DNA of 64,000 nt from Albidovulum denitrificans (GCF_002973535.1 NZ_PVEP01000001.1:372001-436000); one strand, 5' to 3'; shown: positions 1 through 9,708, counted from the first letter of the stretch. Notes: generated by a model not told the origin, from the sequence alone. Program-made: numbers and translations.

Positions 1-145
1 CGTTCATTCCGCGCTCCGCTTGCTGCCCCGTGACTTCCGGCGCAAAATGAAGGAAATCCCCGCCGGGTTCAACCACCCGGCACCCGCTTTGGCGTCAATG
101 CGTCCGGCGGGCGGCGGGAAAGGGTGAAGGACGGCGGGCAGGCGC

Positions 146-1021
146 TTGATTCCATGGCATGAAATCTCCTCCGACCGGCCGGTCGTGATCGCCGGGCCGA
201 CGGCGTCCGGCAAGTCGGCGCTGGCGCTTGAGATTGCCGAACGGCGGGGTGGCGTGATCGTCAATGCCGACGCGCTTCAGGTCTGGTCCTGCTGGCGGGT
301 TCTGTCGGCGCGCCCGGACGCGGGCGAAGAGGCGCGCGCGCCGCACCGCCTTTACGGCCACCGCGACCCCGGCCAGGACTATTCCGTCGGCCACTGGCTG
401 CGCGAGGTGGCGGGGCTGCTGCACGCGGGCGCGCGGCCGATCATCGTCGGCGGCACCGGGCTTTACCTGACCGCCCTGACCGAGGGGCTGGCCGAAATTC
501 CGCCCGTCCCGGCGGCGATCCGGGCCGAGGCCGATGGCCGTCTTGCGGGGGGCGGTCTGGCGGCGATGATCGCGGACCTGGACCCGGAAACGGCCGCCAG
601 GACCGACCTGCGCAACCCCGCCCGCGTCCAGCGCGCCTGGGAGGTGGCCCGCGCCACCGGGCGCGGTCTGGCGGCCTGGCAGGCAGACACCGGCGCCCCC
701 CTGCTGCCGATTGAAAGCGCGCACACCTTCCTCCTCTGGCCCGACCGCGACTGGCTGGCGGATCGGATCGACACCCGCTTTGACCGGATGCTTGAAGACG
801 GCGCGCTGGAGGAGGTACGGGCCGTCCTGCCGATCTGGGACCCCACGGCGCTTTGGGCCAAAGCCATCGGCGCGCCCGAGCTGATCGCCCATCTGCGGCG
901 GGACCTGCCCCTTGACGAGGCCCGCCGTCAGGCACAGGCGGCCAGCCGCCAATATGCCAAACGCCAGCGCACATGGTTCCGCCGACGGATGCGGGACTGG
1001 GCCGCCATCGACCTGCCCTGA
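146..1021 (+). CDS. miaA: tRNA dimethylallyltransferase
   Basis: MiaA transfers a dimethylallyl group to N6 of A37 in tRNAs that read codons beginning with U. The 291-residue product has the P-loop GPTASGKS at residues 17-24, followed by the NADALQ segment that corresponds to the family's conserved DSxQ region. The GGTGLY motif is near residue 102 and the basic C-terminal segment [13 protein letters not shown] ends the catalytic core. Length is normal for the family. The start is a TTG; no in-frame ATG precedes the P-loop, and a weak AAGG purine run lies about 15 bases upstream. The downstream regulator starts 110 bases after the stop. The family assignment is firm; the exact start is less so. 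Confidence 0.93.
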   Translation: MIPWHEISSDRPVVIAGPTASGKSALALEIAERRGGVIVNADALQVWSCWRVLSARPDAGEEARAPHRLYGHRDPGQDYSVGHWLREVAGLLHAGARPIIVGGTGLYLTALTEGLAEIPPVPAAIRAEADGRLAGGGLAAMIADLDPETAARTDLRNPARVQRAWEVARATGRGLAAWQADTGAPLLPIESAHTFLLWPDRDWLADRIDTRFDRMLEDGALEEVRAVLPIWDPTALWAKAIGAPELIAHLRRDLPLDEARRQAQAASRQYAKRQRTWFRRRMRDWAAIDLP

Positions 1022-1131
1022 GACTGCGGCAAAGATTTCTCTTTGTTTATGGGGCATTTCTACATAGGATTGCGCGCGACACAGACACTTTGCGGCCGGA
1101 CACCCCGGCCGGAACCGAGGATACGGGACCG

Positions 1132-2013
1132 TTGAAACTCTTCTCCGGCACGCCTCTGGCGCAGTTCTCGAAGCAGCCGGAAAAGACGGCGCGCGCGCCG
1201 CGTCACGTTGTCGCGCTGCCCGAGGCGCCGGAAACCTCGCCGGTGCGCATCACCCCCATCCCGCGCCTTGCCGCCGGGGGCCGCTGGCGGGTCGAGGCGA
1301 TGCGCTCTCTCTCCGAACCGCTGCTGTTGTGGTTCACGCGCGGTCAAGGCCGGATCACCGTCGGCGGCATCACCCGCGGCTTTGGCGCGCATAACGCGAT
1401 CTTCATCCCGCCGGGCTGCATGCACGGGTTCGAACTTGGCGCCCAAAGCTACGGCACGGCGGTCTTCTTCGGCCGCGGCGGCGCCTTTGACCTGCCGAAG
1501 GAACCGCAACATCTGCGCATCCGCGATGTCGGCCCGCAGGCGGAACTTTCCGGCCTGATCGACAATGTGCAGAAGGAACTGGAAAGCGGCCGCCCCGGCG
1601 CGGAAAAGGCCGCGCAACACCATATGGGATTACTTTGCGTCTGGCTGGAACGAAATATGGCCAGCGCAGGCGACCAGGGCAAACGCCCCGACGCCGCCCG
1701 CCGTCTTGCGCGCCGCTTCGCCGACCTGCTGGAACGCGATTTCAGGACCGGCAAGGGCGTGGCCGATTATGCCCGCGACCTTGGCGTGACCCCGACGCAT
1801 CTGACGCGGGTCTGTAACCAGACCTGCGGGCGATCCGCCTCGGACCTCCTCCACGACCGCCTGACATTCGAGGCGCGGATGCTCCTGAGCGAGACGAAGC
1901 TGCCCGTCGCGCAAATCTCCGAGGCGCTGGGCTATACCTCGGCGGCCTATTTCACCCGCGCCTTCCAGCACCGGACCGGGAAAACCCCGACGGCCTTCCG
2001 GCGCCAGGGTTGA
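1132..2013 (+). CDS. AraC-family transcriptional regulator
   Basis: This predicted DNA-binding regulator has an N-terminal cupin-like sensing half (the GGITRGFGAHNAIFIPPG stretch is typical of a ligand barrel). Its C-terminal AraC-type double helix-turn-helix covers roughly the last 95 residues, ending with the signature ISEALGYTSAAYFTRAFQ. I chose the TTG at 1132, giving 293 residues (LKLFSGTPLAQF), with GAGG about 11 bases upstream. The longer frame from 973 would overlap miaA and adds a low-complexity tail unlike the family. It lies directly before the peptide-type ABC importer, so it is a likely regulator of that operon. The ligand is not evident. Confidence 0.85.
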   Translation: MKLFSGTPLAQFSKQPEKTARAPRHVVALPEAPETSPVRITPIPRLAAGGRWRVEAMRSLSEPLLLWFTRGQGRITVGGITRGFGAHNAIFIPPGCMHGFELGAQSYGTAVFFGRGGAFDLPKEPQHLRIRDVGPQAELSGLIDNVQKELESGRPGAEKAAQHHMGLLCVWLERNMASAGDQGKRPDAARRLARRFADLLERDFRTGKGVADYARDLGVTPTHLTRVCNQTCGRSASDLLHDRLTFEARMLLSETKLPVAQISEALGYTSAAYFTRAFQHRTGKTPTAFRRQG

Positions 2014-2050
2014 AATCCACAACCACGATGTTGCAGGATGGCGCAAACTG

Positions 2051-2084
2051 GCTGCGTCGCGTCGTTTTCTGCCATTGACGCAGC
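2051..2084. promoter_or_regulatory. Inverted repeat upstream of importer operon
   Basis: The arms GCTGCGTC (2051-2058) and GACGCAGC (2077-2084) form a perfect 8-bp dyad with an 18-bp spacer. It sits in the 177-bp gap between the AraC-type regulator and the binding-protein gene. It could be an operator or the stem of a weak terminator for the regulator gene; no T-run follows, so a regulatory role is slightly more likely. Nothing else recognisable was found in this gap apart from the ribosome-binding site before 2191. Confidence 0.3.
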
Positions 2085-2190
2085 GATCAATAACGTCGCA
2101 ATTTGGGTTCAGGCGACGACGAGCCCAGAAGCAAGCCGGATCAACCGGCAGAGGGCCAGAAATCTCGCCAATCGCAGGGAGAAAAAGCGA

Positions 2191-3837
2191 ATGACCAAAC
2201 ACTTCACCCCGGAAAAGCTGCATCCGGCAATCCGCGGCTATGCCAAGGAAGTCGCAGAAGGCACGCTGAGCCGCCGGGAATTCCTGACCCGCGCCTCGGC
2301 GCTGGGCGCCTCGTCGGTCGCGGCCTATGGCCTGCTTGGCCTGAACGCCCCGGCCCGCGCGCAGGACACGCCGCAGATGGGCGGCACGCTGCGGATGCAG
2401 ATGGAAACCAAGGCGCTGAAAGACCCCCGCACCTGGGACTGGTCGCAGATCGCCGATTTCGGCCGCGGCTGGCTGGAATACCTCGTGGAATACAACGCCG
2501 ACGGCACCTTCCGCGGCATGTTGCTGGAAAGCTGGGACGTCAATGACGACGCCACCGAATACACGCTTCATGTCCGTCAGGGCGTGAAATGGTCCAACGG
2601 CGATGACTTCACCGCCGAGGACGTGGCCAACAACATCACCCGCTGGTGCGATTCGACGGTCGAGGGCAATTCCATGGCCGCGCGCATGGGGACGCTGGTC
2701 GACGCCGACACCAAGGTCGCCCGTGACGGCGCCGTGACCGTCGTCGATGCCAACACCGTCAAGCTGGTCCTGACCACGCCCGACATCACCATCGCGGCCG
2801 GTTTCGCCGACTATCCGGCGGCCGTCGTCCATTCGAGCTATAATGGCGGCGATCCGGCCGAAAACCCGATCGGCACCGGCCCCTATATGCCCGAAACCAA
2901 CGAGATCGGCGTCAAGCAGGTGCTGGTGAAATCCGAGACCCCCTGGTGGGGGACGGATGTCTATGGCGGCCCGTATCTGGACCGGATCGAATATGTCGAC
3001 CTCGGCACCGACCCGTCGGCCTATATCGCCGCCGCCGAATCGGAAGAGATCGACGCGACCTACCAGACCACGGGCGAGTTCGTGGAAATCTTCGACGGCC
3101 TCGGCTGGAGCAAGTCCGAAGCCGTCACCTCGGCCACGATCTGCGTTCGCTTCAACCAGCTTTCCGACCTTTACAAGGACGTGAAGGTCCGCAAGGCGCT
3201 TCAGACCGCGGTCGACAACGCACAGATCCTTGAGCTTGGCTATGCGGGCCTTGGCACCGTGGCCGAAGACCACCACGTCTGCCCGATCCACCCGGAATAT
3301 GCCGAACTGCCGCCGATGGCGATCGACCCGGCCGCGTCCAAGCAGGCGCTTGCCGATGCGGGCCATGCCGACACGGAGTTCGAGCTGATCTCCATCGACG
3401 ACGACTGGCAGGCCGCGACCTGCGACGCCGTCGCGGCCCAGCTGCGCGATGCGGGCGTCAACATCAAGCGGACGATCCTGCCGGGGTCGACCTTCTGGAA
3501 CGACTGGACGAAATACCCGTTCTCGGCCACCGAATGGAACATGCGTCCGCTCGGCGTCCAGGTCCTCGCCCTGGCCTACAAGTCCGGCGGCGCCTGGAAC
3601 GAGACGGCGTTCAGCAATGCCGAGTTCGACAGCCTTCTGGACGAGGCGATGTCGATCGCGGATGCCGACAAGCGCCGTGAGGTGATGGCCAAGATCGAAA
3701 AGCTGATGCAGGACGAAGGGGTGATCATCCAGCCCTACTGGCGCTCGCTCTACCGCCACTTCACCGACAAGGTGAAGGGCTGCGACATGCATCCGACCTT
3801 CGAACATCACCACTACAAGTGGTGGATGACGTCCTGA
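2191..3837 (+). CDS. Tat-exported peptide/opine ABC substrate-binding protein
   Basis: This is a family-5 periplasmic solute-binding protein (SBP_bac_5, DppA/OppA-like) of 548 residues. It delivers a peptide-like or other organic solute to the permeases encoded next. The N-terminus has a twin-arginine signal, [14 protein letters not shown], followed by a hydrophobic stretch ending in ARAQ. The mature part carries typical family blocks such as [22 protein letters not shown] and NPIGTGPY. Start: ATG preceded by AGGGAGAAA 6-15 bases upstream; the frame is open further upstream but that part is not signal-like. First gene of a four-gene importer operon. The substrate cannot be read from sequence. 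Confidence 0.9.
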   Translation: MTKHFTPEKLHPAIRGYAKEVAEGTLSRREFLTRASALGASSVAAYGLLGLNAPARAQDTPQMGGTLRMQMETKALKDPRTWDWSQIADFGRGWLEYLVEYNADGTFRGMLLESWDVNDDATEYTLHVRQGVKWSNGDDFTAEDVANNITRWCDSTVEGNSMAARMGTLVDADTKVARDGAVTVVDANTVKLVLTTPDITIAAGFADYPAAVVHSSYNGGDPAENPIGTGPYMPETNEIGVKQVLVKSETPWWGTDVYGGPYLDRIEYVDLGTDPSAYIAAAESEEIDATYQTTGEFVEIFDGLGWSKSEAVTSATICVRFNQLSDLYKDVKVRKALQTAVDNAQILELGYAGLGTVAEDHHVCPIHPEYAELPPMAIDPAASKQALADAGHADTEFELISIDDDWQAATCDAVAAQLRDAGVNIKRTILPGSTFWNDWTKYPFSATEWNMRPLGVQVLALAYKSGGAWNETAFSNAEFDSLLDEAMSIADADKRREVMAKIEKLMQDEGVIIQPYWRSLYRHFTDKVKGCDMHPTFEHHHYKWWMTS

Positions 3838-3847
3838 TCCATCGTAC

Positions 3848-3872
3848 CGGGGGCGGCGCGCTGCCGCCCCCG
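3848..3872 (+). other. GC stem-loop between binding-protein and permease genes
   Basis: A perfect 10-bp stem (CGGGGGCGGC / GCCGCCCCCG) with a 5-base loop lies 11 bases after the stop of the binding-protein gene. No T-run follows, so it is probably not a strong terminator. Stem-loops at this position commonly protect the binding-protein mRNA and lower permease expression. Equivalent hairpins occur after aglE and tauA in this window. Confidence 0.55.
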
Positions 3873-3959
3873 ACCGCCCTTCCATAACGGCAGGCGCCCA
3901 ACGAACCTGCCGCGAAAATTGACTCACGCCGCGAGGGCGTGACCGGATGGGGATTATCT

Positions 3960-5003
3960 ATGCTGAAGTTCCTGCTTCGCCGGCTCGTCACGATGATTCT
4001 GACGGCGCTTTGCCTGACATTCATCGTCTTCTATCTCACCAACCTTCCGCCGAACCTCGAAAAGGTCGCCAAGTCCGAGCTTGGGGCAAGGATCAGCGAT
4101 GCCGAGGTCGCAAGCTGGCTGGACAAATACGGCTATAGCCGGCCGCTTCTGGTGCGCTACGGCGAATGGCTGGGGGTCGCGCCGGGCTGGACCGGCAGCG
4201 ATCAGGGCGTCAGCATCGGGCGTTGCGTGAAACGCGGCGCGGATCTTGAAAGCGCGCCGAAATATTGCGGTGTCCTTCAGGGGTCCTGGGGCTTTTCGAC
4301 GGTTTTCAAGGACAATGTCGGCGCGATCATCTCCACCCGCCTGACACTGACCGGCATCCTGATGTTCTGGGTCATGGTGCTGATGGTGCCGACGGCGCTG
4401 CTGATTGGCATCCTCGCCGGGATGCGTGAAGGATCGAAGCTCGACCGTTCCCTCTCAACCTTCTCCATCGCCACCTCGGCAACACCGGAATATGTCTCGG
4501 GCGTCATCCTGATCGCGGTCTTCGCGTCTTCCATGGTCGGCCTGAAATGGTTCAAGGGGACCGCCACCAGCGCCATGGACGCCCCGAATTTCGAAAACTT
4601 CTTCCTGCCGGTCCTGACCGTCGCGCTTTACGGCATCGGCTATATCGCCCGCATGACCCGCGCCTCGATGACCGAGGTGATGACCGCGCAATATATCCGC
4701 ACCGCGCGGCTGAAAGGCGTCAGCTTCCGCAACGTGGTGATGAAACACGCGCTGAGGAACGCGCTGATCGCGCCCTTCACCGTCATCATGCTTCAGTTTC
4801 CCTGGCTCCTGAACGGCGTCGTCATCACCGAAACGCTCTTCAATTACAAAGGCTTCGGCTGGACGCTGGTCCAGGCGGCGGGCAACAACGACATCCAGTT
4901 GCTGCTCGGCTGCTCTGTCGTCGCCGTCATCGTGGTTCTGGTCACGCAGCTGATCTCCGATGTCGGCTACGTCTTCCTCAACCCGCGCATCCGCATTTCG
5001 TAA
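3960..5003 (+). CDS. ABC transporter permease, DppB type
   Basis: This 347-residue inner-membrane permease belongs to the BPD_transp_1 family. The N-terminal signature LKFLLRRLVTMILTALCLTF forms the first membrane helix. A periplasmic loop follows (about residues 30-120, larger than in E. coli DppB and containing two cysteines), then five further helices. The cytoplasmic EAA-type loop, seen as YIRTARLKGVSFRNVVMKHA, docks on the ATPase. Start: ATG at 3960 preceded by GGATGGGGA. It is separated from the binding-protein gene by 122 bp holding a stem-loop and is followed after 12 bp by the partner permease. Confidence 0.9.
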   Translation: MLKFLLRRLVTMILTALCLTFIVFYLTNLPPNLEKVAKSELGARISDAEVASWLDKYGYSRPLLVRYGEWLGVAPGWTGSDQGVSIGRCVKRGADLESAPKYCGVLQGSWGFSTVFKDNVGAIISTRLTLTGILMFWVMVLMVPTALLIGILAGMREGSKLDRSLSTFSIATSATPEYVSGVILIAVFASSMVGLKWFKGTATSAMDAPNFENFFLPVLTVALYGIGYIARMTRASMTEVMTAQYIRTARLKGVSFRNVVMKHALRNALIAPFTVIMLQFPWLLNGVVITETLFNYKGFGWTLVQAAGNNDIQLLLGCSVVAVIVVLVTQLISDVGYVFLNPRIRIS

Positions 5004-5015
5004 GGGGGCAAGACC

Positions 5016-6443
5016 ATGGACATGCTGACCTGGACCGGCGCCCTTTCGGCCCTGAATCCCGTGCTGATGATCGCCGCGGGGCTTCTCCTGATCGCGGTGG
5101 TGCTACAGATCCTGACCTCGTTCTTCGCGGCCGATCCCGGCATCACCGCCAACCCCGACGGCACCGTCGCGGCGCAGGGCGGGATCTACGGGCTTGCCGA
5201 ACGCGCGGTGCGCTGGCTGTTCATCGCCCTGGTGGTGATCTGCCTTGCCTACCTTGTGGCGGGGATCGTGATGCCGATGGGCAAGGCGGGGATCGTCGGC
5301 GCGATCTCAAAACGCCTGCTGCCGGTCTGGATCGCGCTCATCGTGCTGTTCGTCCTGTCCTTCAACTTCCGCCGCAAGCTGGGCCTTTACGGCAAGCTTT
5401 TCGACTCCACCATCGGCATGATCGGCTTTGGCATGGTGATGTTCTGGGTCTTCACCGCGCTTTTTTCGAACCAGATCATCACCTCGGGCGTTCTCGACCA
5501 GATCGCGCAGCTGAAGAACAAGGCCCCCGGCAGCCCGCTGCCCGACGGGACCGGCTGGTATCTTCTGGGCGGCGACCACCTTGGCCGCGACGTCTTCAGC
5601 CGCATGATCAAGGGCAGCCTGATCGTGATCGAGATCGCCCCCTTGGCCACCCTCTTCGCCTTCATGGTCGGCATCACGCTGGGCCTGCCCGCGGGCTATT
5701 ACGGCGGACGGCTCGACGCCGTCCTCTCCTTCCTTGCCAACCTGATCCTGGCCTTTCCGGTGATCCTGCTCTTCTACCTGCTGGTCACGCCGGAAATCGT
5801 GACGACCGGCCTGCCGCAATTCATGGCCGTCGTGCTGTTCCTCTTCCCGCTGATCTTCATGATCGTTCTGCTGAACTCGCGCTATTACGTCCAGCCGACA
5901 CGGCGCAACATCATGATCGCGGCGGTGGTGATCCTCGGCGGCTGGCTCTACCTGTCGCTGATCTCCACGCCGGACACGCGCATCTCCTTCCTGCCGAAGG
6001 CCATCGACCTCTTCAACGTCCCGGCGAATATCCTGATCGTCTTCGTCTCCGTCGTCTTCGTGAACTCCCCCACGGTCTTCCGTATCGTCCGGGGCATCAC
6101 GCTTGACATCAAGACGCGCGATTACGTCTCGGCCGCCCAGACCCGGGGCGAGAGGCCCTGGTACATCATGCTGTGGGAAATCCTGCCAAACGCGCGCGGG
6201 CCGCTGATCGTCGATTTCTGCCTGCGCATCGGCTACACCACGATCCTGCTCGGCACGCTCGGCTTCTTCGGCCTTGGCCTGTCGCCGGAAAGCCCGGACT
6301 GGGGTTCCACCATCAATGCGGGCCGCAAGCTCCTGACCATCGCGCCGCATCCCGCCATCGTACCGGCGCTGGCGCTTCTCAGCCTCGTCCTCGGCCTCAA
6401 CCTCCTCGCCGACGGGTTGCGCGAAGAAAGCCTGAAGGATTGA
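5016..6443 (+). CDS. ABC transporter permease, DppC type, enlarged
   Basis: This partner permease of the peptide-type importer has 475 residues, far above the ~300 usual for DppC. The usual DppC entry motif GGDHLGRDVFSRMIKG lies only at about residue 187. About 180 residues with four to five extra hydrophobic segments precede it. A further hydrophobic insertion (about 260-340) sits before the EAA loop, seen as DYVSAAQTRGERPWYIML. The C-terminal GLSPESPDWGSTINAG is typical. The start ATG follows AAGGGGGC. The unusual length suggests a subfamily with additional membrane segments rather than a frame error, because the frame is continuous and codon use is uniform. Confidence 0.88.
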   Translation: MDMLTWTGALSALNPVLMIAAGLLLIAVVLQILTSFFAADPGITANPDGTVAAQGGIYGLAERAVRWLFIALVVICLAYLVAGIVMPMGKAGIVGAISKRLLPVWIALIVLFVLSFNFRRKLGLYGKLFDSTIGMIGFGMVMFWVFTALFSNQIITSGVLDQIAQLKNKAPGSPLPDGTGWYLLGGDHLGRDVFSRMIKGSLIVIEIAPLATLFAFMVGITLGLPAGYYGGRLDAVLSFLANLILAFPVILLFYLLVTPEIVTTGLPQFMAVVLFLFPLIFMIVLLNSRYYVQPTRRNIMIAAVVILGGWLYLSLISTPDTRISFLPKAIDLFNVPANILIVFVSVVFVNSPTVFRIVRGITLDIKTRDYVSAAQTRGERPWYIMLWEILPNARGPLIVDFCLRIGYTTILLGTLGFFGLGLSPESPDWGSTINAGRKLLTIAPHPAIVPALALLSLVLGLNLLADGLREESLKD

Positions 6444-6486
6444 TGATGCACCTCCTGCTTCTTCGTTGTTCAAATACTCCGGGGGT

Positions 6487-6505
6487 CCGGGGGCAGCGCC
6501 CCCGG
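6487..6505 (+). repeat. GGGGGCAGCGCCCCC hairpin element, copy 1
   Basis: CCGGGGGCAGCGCCCCCGG is a perfect 8-bp stem with an AGC loop, preceded by ATACTCCGGGGGT. The same arrangement recurs at 40477-40510 with compensating changes in the outer stem bases (TG/CA instead of CC/GG). Here it sits between the long permease gene and the ATPase gene. It may act as an mRNA processing or stabilising hairpin, or be a small dispersed repeat. Confidence 0.6.
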
Positions 6506-6528
6506 CCTCGCAGAGAGGGAGACGACCA

Positions 6529-8613
6529 ATGACCAAATGGGACTATGACGGCCCGATCCTTGAGATCGACAACCTCTCGATCTCCTTCTTCACCCGTTTG
6601 CGGGAAATCCCCGCGGTGATGGATTTCTCCTGCACCGTCCAGCCGGGCGAGGCGATGGGGCTGGTGGGCGAAAGCGGCTGCGGCAAGTCCACCGTCGCGC
6701 TCGGCGTGATGCGTGATCTGGGCAAGAACGGCCGCATCGTCGGCGGCTCGATCAAGTTCAAGGGCCGTGACCTGACCACCATGACCGAAGAGGAACTGCG
6801 CGAGATACGCGGTTCCCAGATCGCGATGATCTATCAGGAACCGATGGCCTCCCTGAACCCGGCGATGAAGATCGGCCAGCAACTCATGGAAGTGCCGATG
6901 ATCCATGAGGGCGTGTCGAAGGCCGAGGCCTACAAGCGCGCGCTTGAGGTGGTGACCGACGTCCGCCTGCCCGACCCGGAGCGGATGCTGAAAAGCTATC
7001 CGCACCAGCTTTCGGGCGGTCAGCAGCAGCGCATCGTCATCGCCATGGCGCTGATGACGAAACCGGCGCTGCTGATCCTCGACGAACCCACCACCGCGCT
7101 CGACGTGACGGTGGAGGCGGCCGTGGTCGATCTGGTCAAGGACCTTGGCAAGAAATACGGCACCTCGATGCTGTTCATCAGCCACAACCTCGGCCTCGTG
7201 CTGGAGACCTGCAACCGGCTTTGCGTCATGTATTCCGGCGAGGCGGTGGAAACGGGGTCGATCAAGGACGTCTTCGACAAGATGCGCCACCCCTATACGC
7301 AGGCGCTTTTCCGGTCGATCCCGCTGCCGGGGGCGGACAAGAATTCGCGCCCGCTGGTGGCGATTCCGGGCAACTTCCCCCTGCCCCATGAACGCCCGCC
7401 CGGATGCAATTTCGGCCCGCGCTGCGATTATTTCGAGGCCGGGCGCTGCGACGCGCAAGAGATCACCATGGCCCCGGTCGAAGGGCAGGATCGCCACGAC
7501 ACGCGCTGCCTGAAATTCACGGAAATCGACTGGAACGCGCCGCCCGAAGTGGCCGCGAAACAGGAAAAGACCGCCGTGGGCGAGGTCGTGCTGCGGATGG
7601 AGGATCTGCGCAAATACTATGAGGTCAGCGCCAATGCGCTTTTCGGCGGCGGCGATACCAAGGTCGTCAAGGCCAACGAAACCCTCAGCTTCGAGGCGCG
7701 CGAGGGCGAAACGCTGGCCATCGTCGGCGAGTCGGGCTGCGGCAAGTCGACCTTTGCCAAGGTCCTGATGGGGCTGGAAACGGCCACCGCCGGGACCATC
7801 ATGCTTTACGACAACGAAATTCAGTCGACCCCCATCGAAAGCCGCAACACCGAAACCGTGTCGGGCGTGCAGATGGTGTTCCAGAACCCCTTCGACACGC
7901 TCAACCCTTCGATGACCGTCGGGCGCCAGATCATCCGCGCGCTGGAGATATTCGGCGAGGGCAAGACCGATGCCGACAGGCGCGAAAGGATGCTGGAGCT
8001 TCTGGACCTCGTGAAGCTGCCCCGCGCCTTCGCCGACCGGATGCCGCGTCAGCTTTCGGGCGGGCAGAAGCAGCGCGTCGGCATCGCGCGCGCCTTTGCG
8101 GGCGGGGCGAAGATCGTCGTGGCGGATGAACCCGTCTCGGCGCTCGACGTGTCGGTGCAGGCCGCCGTGACGGACCTGTTGATGGAGATTCAGCGCAAGA
8201 ACAAGACGACGCTGCTGTTCATCAGCCACGACCTGTCGATCGTGCGTTATCTCAGCGACCGGGTGATGGTGATGTATCTCGGCCATGTGGTCGAACTTGG
8301 CACCACCGATCAGGTCTTCGCGCCGCCCTACCACCCCTATACCGAGGCGCTTCTGTCCGCCGTGCCGATCGCAGACACGCGGGTAAAGAAGAAGCATATC
8401 GTGCTTGAGGGCGAAATCCCCTCGGCCATGAACCCGCCCCCCGGCTGCCCGTTCCAGACCCGCTGCCGGTGGAAGTCGAAGGTGCCGGGCAACCTGTGCG
8501 AAACCGAGGTGCCGCCGGTGCGGCGGCTGGGCAACGGCCATCAGGTGAAATGCCACCTCTCGGATGCGGATTTCGCCTCGATGGAGCCGGTTATCGAGGT
8601 CGCGGCCGAATAA
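6529..8613 (+). CDS. Dipeptide/oligopeptide-type ABC ATPase, fused double-domain
   Basis: This cytoplasmic ATPase of 694 residues contains two complete ABC domains in one chain, equivalent to DppD plus DppF. Domain 1 has Walker A GESGCGKST near residue 47, the signature LSGGQQQR and Walker B LLILDEPTTALD. Domain 2 repeats this with GESGCGKST, LSGGQKQR and IVVADEPVSALD. Each half ends with a cysteine-bearing oligopeptide-ABC tail (PPGCNFGPRC and PPGCPFQTRC). I chose the ATG at 6529 because AGAGGGA precedes it; the longer frame runs back through the hairpin element. It completes the importer operon, and its 3' end overlaps the convergent next gene by 23 bp. Confidence 0.92.
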   Translation: MTKWDYDGPILEIDNLSISFFTRLREIPAVMDFSCTVQPGEAMGLVGESGCGKSTVALGVMRDLGKNGRIVGGSIKFKGRDLTTMTEEELREIRGSQIAMIYQEPMASLNPAMKIGQQLMEVPMIHEGVSKAEAYKRALEVVTDVRLPDPERMLKSYPHQLSGGQQQRIVIAMALMTKPALLILDEPTTALDVTVEAAVVDLVKDLGKKYGTSMLFISHNLGLVLETCNRLCVMYSGEAVETGSIKDVFDKMRHPYTQALFRSIPLPGADKNSRPLVAIPGNFPLPHERPPGCNFGPRCDYFEAGRCDAQEITMAPVEGQDRHDTRCLKFTEIDWNAPPEVAAKQEKTAVGEVVLRMEDLRKYYEVSANALFGGGDTKVVKANETLSFEAREGETLAIVGESGCGKSTFAKVLMGLETATAGTIMLYDNEIQSTPIESRNTETVSGVQMVFQNPFDTLNPSMTVGRQIIRALEIFGEGKTDADRRERMLELLDLVKLPRAFADRMPRQLSGGQKQRVGIARAFAGGAKIVVADEPVSALDVSVQAAVTDLLMEIQRKNKTTLLFISHDLSIVRYLSDRVMVMYLGHVVELGTTDQVFAPPYHPYTEALLSAVPIADTRVKKKHIVLEGEIPSAMNPPPGCPFQTRCRWKSKVPGNLCETEVPPVRRLGNGHQVKCHLSDADFASMEPVIEVAAE

Positions 8614-9424
8614 GCCGGGGCAGGATCAGGACCGTCGGGCCGAGGCGTCGCCTCTCGGCCCCGGTCCCGGCCTTGAACGTGGCAAGGCCCGGCGTGGCTG
8701 CAGCATCGACGTGACCAAGACAGAGCGCGCCGAAGCCCTCATCCTGCAAGTCGCAGGCCGCGCGCCACAGCAAAAGCCGGCCCGCGTTCCGCCGCCGCCC
8801 TTCGGCACCCGACCAGGCGATGTGATAGCTGGCCCAGGGCCGGTGCATCAGGATCATGATGCCCGCGACCCGTTCCCCCGCCACCCATGCCTCATAAAGC
8901 CGGAAATCCTTTGGCGCCGCCGCGCGCCAGCTTTCGGCAAAGGCGGGCGGCAGGGTGCGATAGCCGCGATCCCGCCGCTGCTGCCCTTCGGCGGCATAGA
9001 GCCAGCTTGCATCGGCGCGGGCGCTGGCGCGGATGGTCAGCCCGGCGCTGTCCCGTTCCGCCTTGGTCAGCGCATTGCGCCATTTCGGGTCAAGCGCAGC
9101 GCGAAGCCCCGCTCGGTCGCCCGGCAAATGCCAGATCGCCTCGGACCGGGGCGCCATCACCGGGATCAGGCCCGGCCCCGTCGCCGCGCGTTCCGGCGTG
9201 GCAAAGGCCAGCCCGCGCCATGACGCGATGTCGCGCAAGAGCAGCCCCGCCTCCCCCGGCGGCCCGGCCCACAAAGGCCCGCGCGACAAAAGCGTCAGAC
9301 CGGGCCGCGACACGACCAGCGCCCGCGCGACCGGCCCGCCGCCCTGCCACCATTCCGCGACCCGGACCTGACGCCCGAAACGCCGCAGCACCGCGCCATA
9401 GGTCGGATGCTGCTGCATCGGCAT
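8591..9424 (-). CDS. GNAT/FemAB-like acetyltransferase-family protein
   Basis: This is a soluble protein of about 278 residues with a GNAT-like C-terminal half. The stretch EAWVAGERVAGIMILMHRPWASYHIAWSG resembles the acetyl-CoA-dependent FemAB/GNAT fold, and PKWRNALTKAERDSAGLTI is typical of the related lipid II and peptidyl transferases. The N-terminal part LQ/MQQHPTYGAVLRRFG looks like the usual beginning of Rhodobacterales homologues, so I placed the start at the ATG at 9424. The frame stays open to a GTG at 9526 and no start has a clear ribosome-binding site. The 3' end overlaps the convergent ABC ATPase gene by 23 bp. The acceptor substrate is unknown. Confidence 0.7.
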   Translation of the reverse strand: MPMQQHPTYGAVLRRFGRQVRVAEWWQGGGPVARALVVSRPGLTLLSRGPLWAGPPGEAGLLLRDIASWRGLAFATPERAATGPGLIPVMAPRSEAIWHLPGDRAGLRAALDPKWRNALTKAERDSAGLTIRASARADASWLYAAEGQQRRDRGYRTLPPAFAESWRAAAPKDFRLYEAWVAGERVAGIMILMHRPWASYHIAWSGAEGRRRNAGRLLLWRAACDLQDEGFGALCLGHVDAAATPGLATFKAGTGAERRRLGPTVLILPRLIRPRPR

Positions 9425-9540
9425 CCCGCCCCCGCCGAATCCGGGTTCGGAGAGATCACTTTTCGCGGAGAAGTTGCGCCACATCAGATTCATGGCAAAA
9501 TTAAGGCAGCATAAACCTAACACCACGCTAATATCGACCT

Positions 9541-9708
9541 ATGAGCGCGATTCGATCCCATACGCATCCATCCCCCGCGGACGGAACCGCCCCGGCCCCG
9601 CGGCTGACCTTCAGTGGCGCGCTGCTGCTTGTCTCGGCCTTTTCCACCTCACTGATGGTGGCCGCCACCGGCTTCACCGTCGCGATGACGATGGTCTGGC
9701 CGAACTGA
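9541..9708 (+). CDS. Small hypothetical single-pass membrane protein
   Basis: A 55-codon frame starts with ATG and ends with TGA exactly one base before the convergent stop of aglK. The product begins MSAIRSHTHPSPADGTAPAP, then has one clear hydrophobic helix at about residues 23-50. It is divergent from the acetyltransferase gene. No strong ribosome-binding site is visible, though an AT-rich stretch at 9495-9535 could hold a promoter. It fills an otherwise empty space, and the uninterrupted helix supports a real gene. Function unknown. Confidence 0.45.
   Translation: MSAIRSHTHPSPADGTAPAPRLTFSGALLLVSAFSTSLMVAATGFTVAMTMVWPN

Noticed and set aside
1-145. Possible divergent gene starting with ATG at base 7 on the minus strand, and an open frame 4-264 on the minus strand
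   Set aside because: Only seven bases of the possible divergent gene are present, and the 86-codon frame overlaps miaA with low-complexity composition; neither can be supported.
1630-3927. Very long antisense frame opposite the binding-protein gene (765 codons)
   Set aside because: Shadow of a strongly biased real gene; no ribosome-binding site, no recognisable motif, and runs across two real genes.
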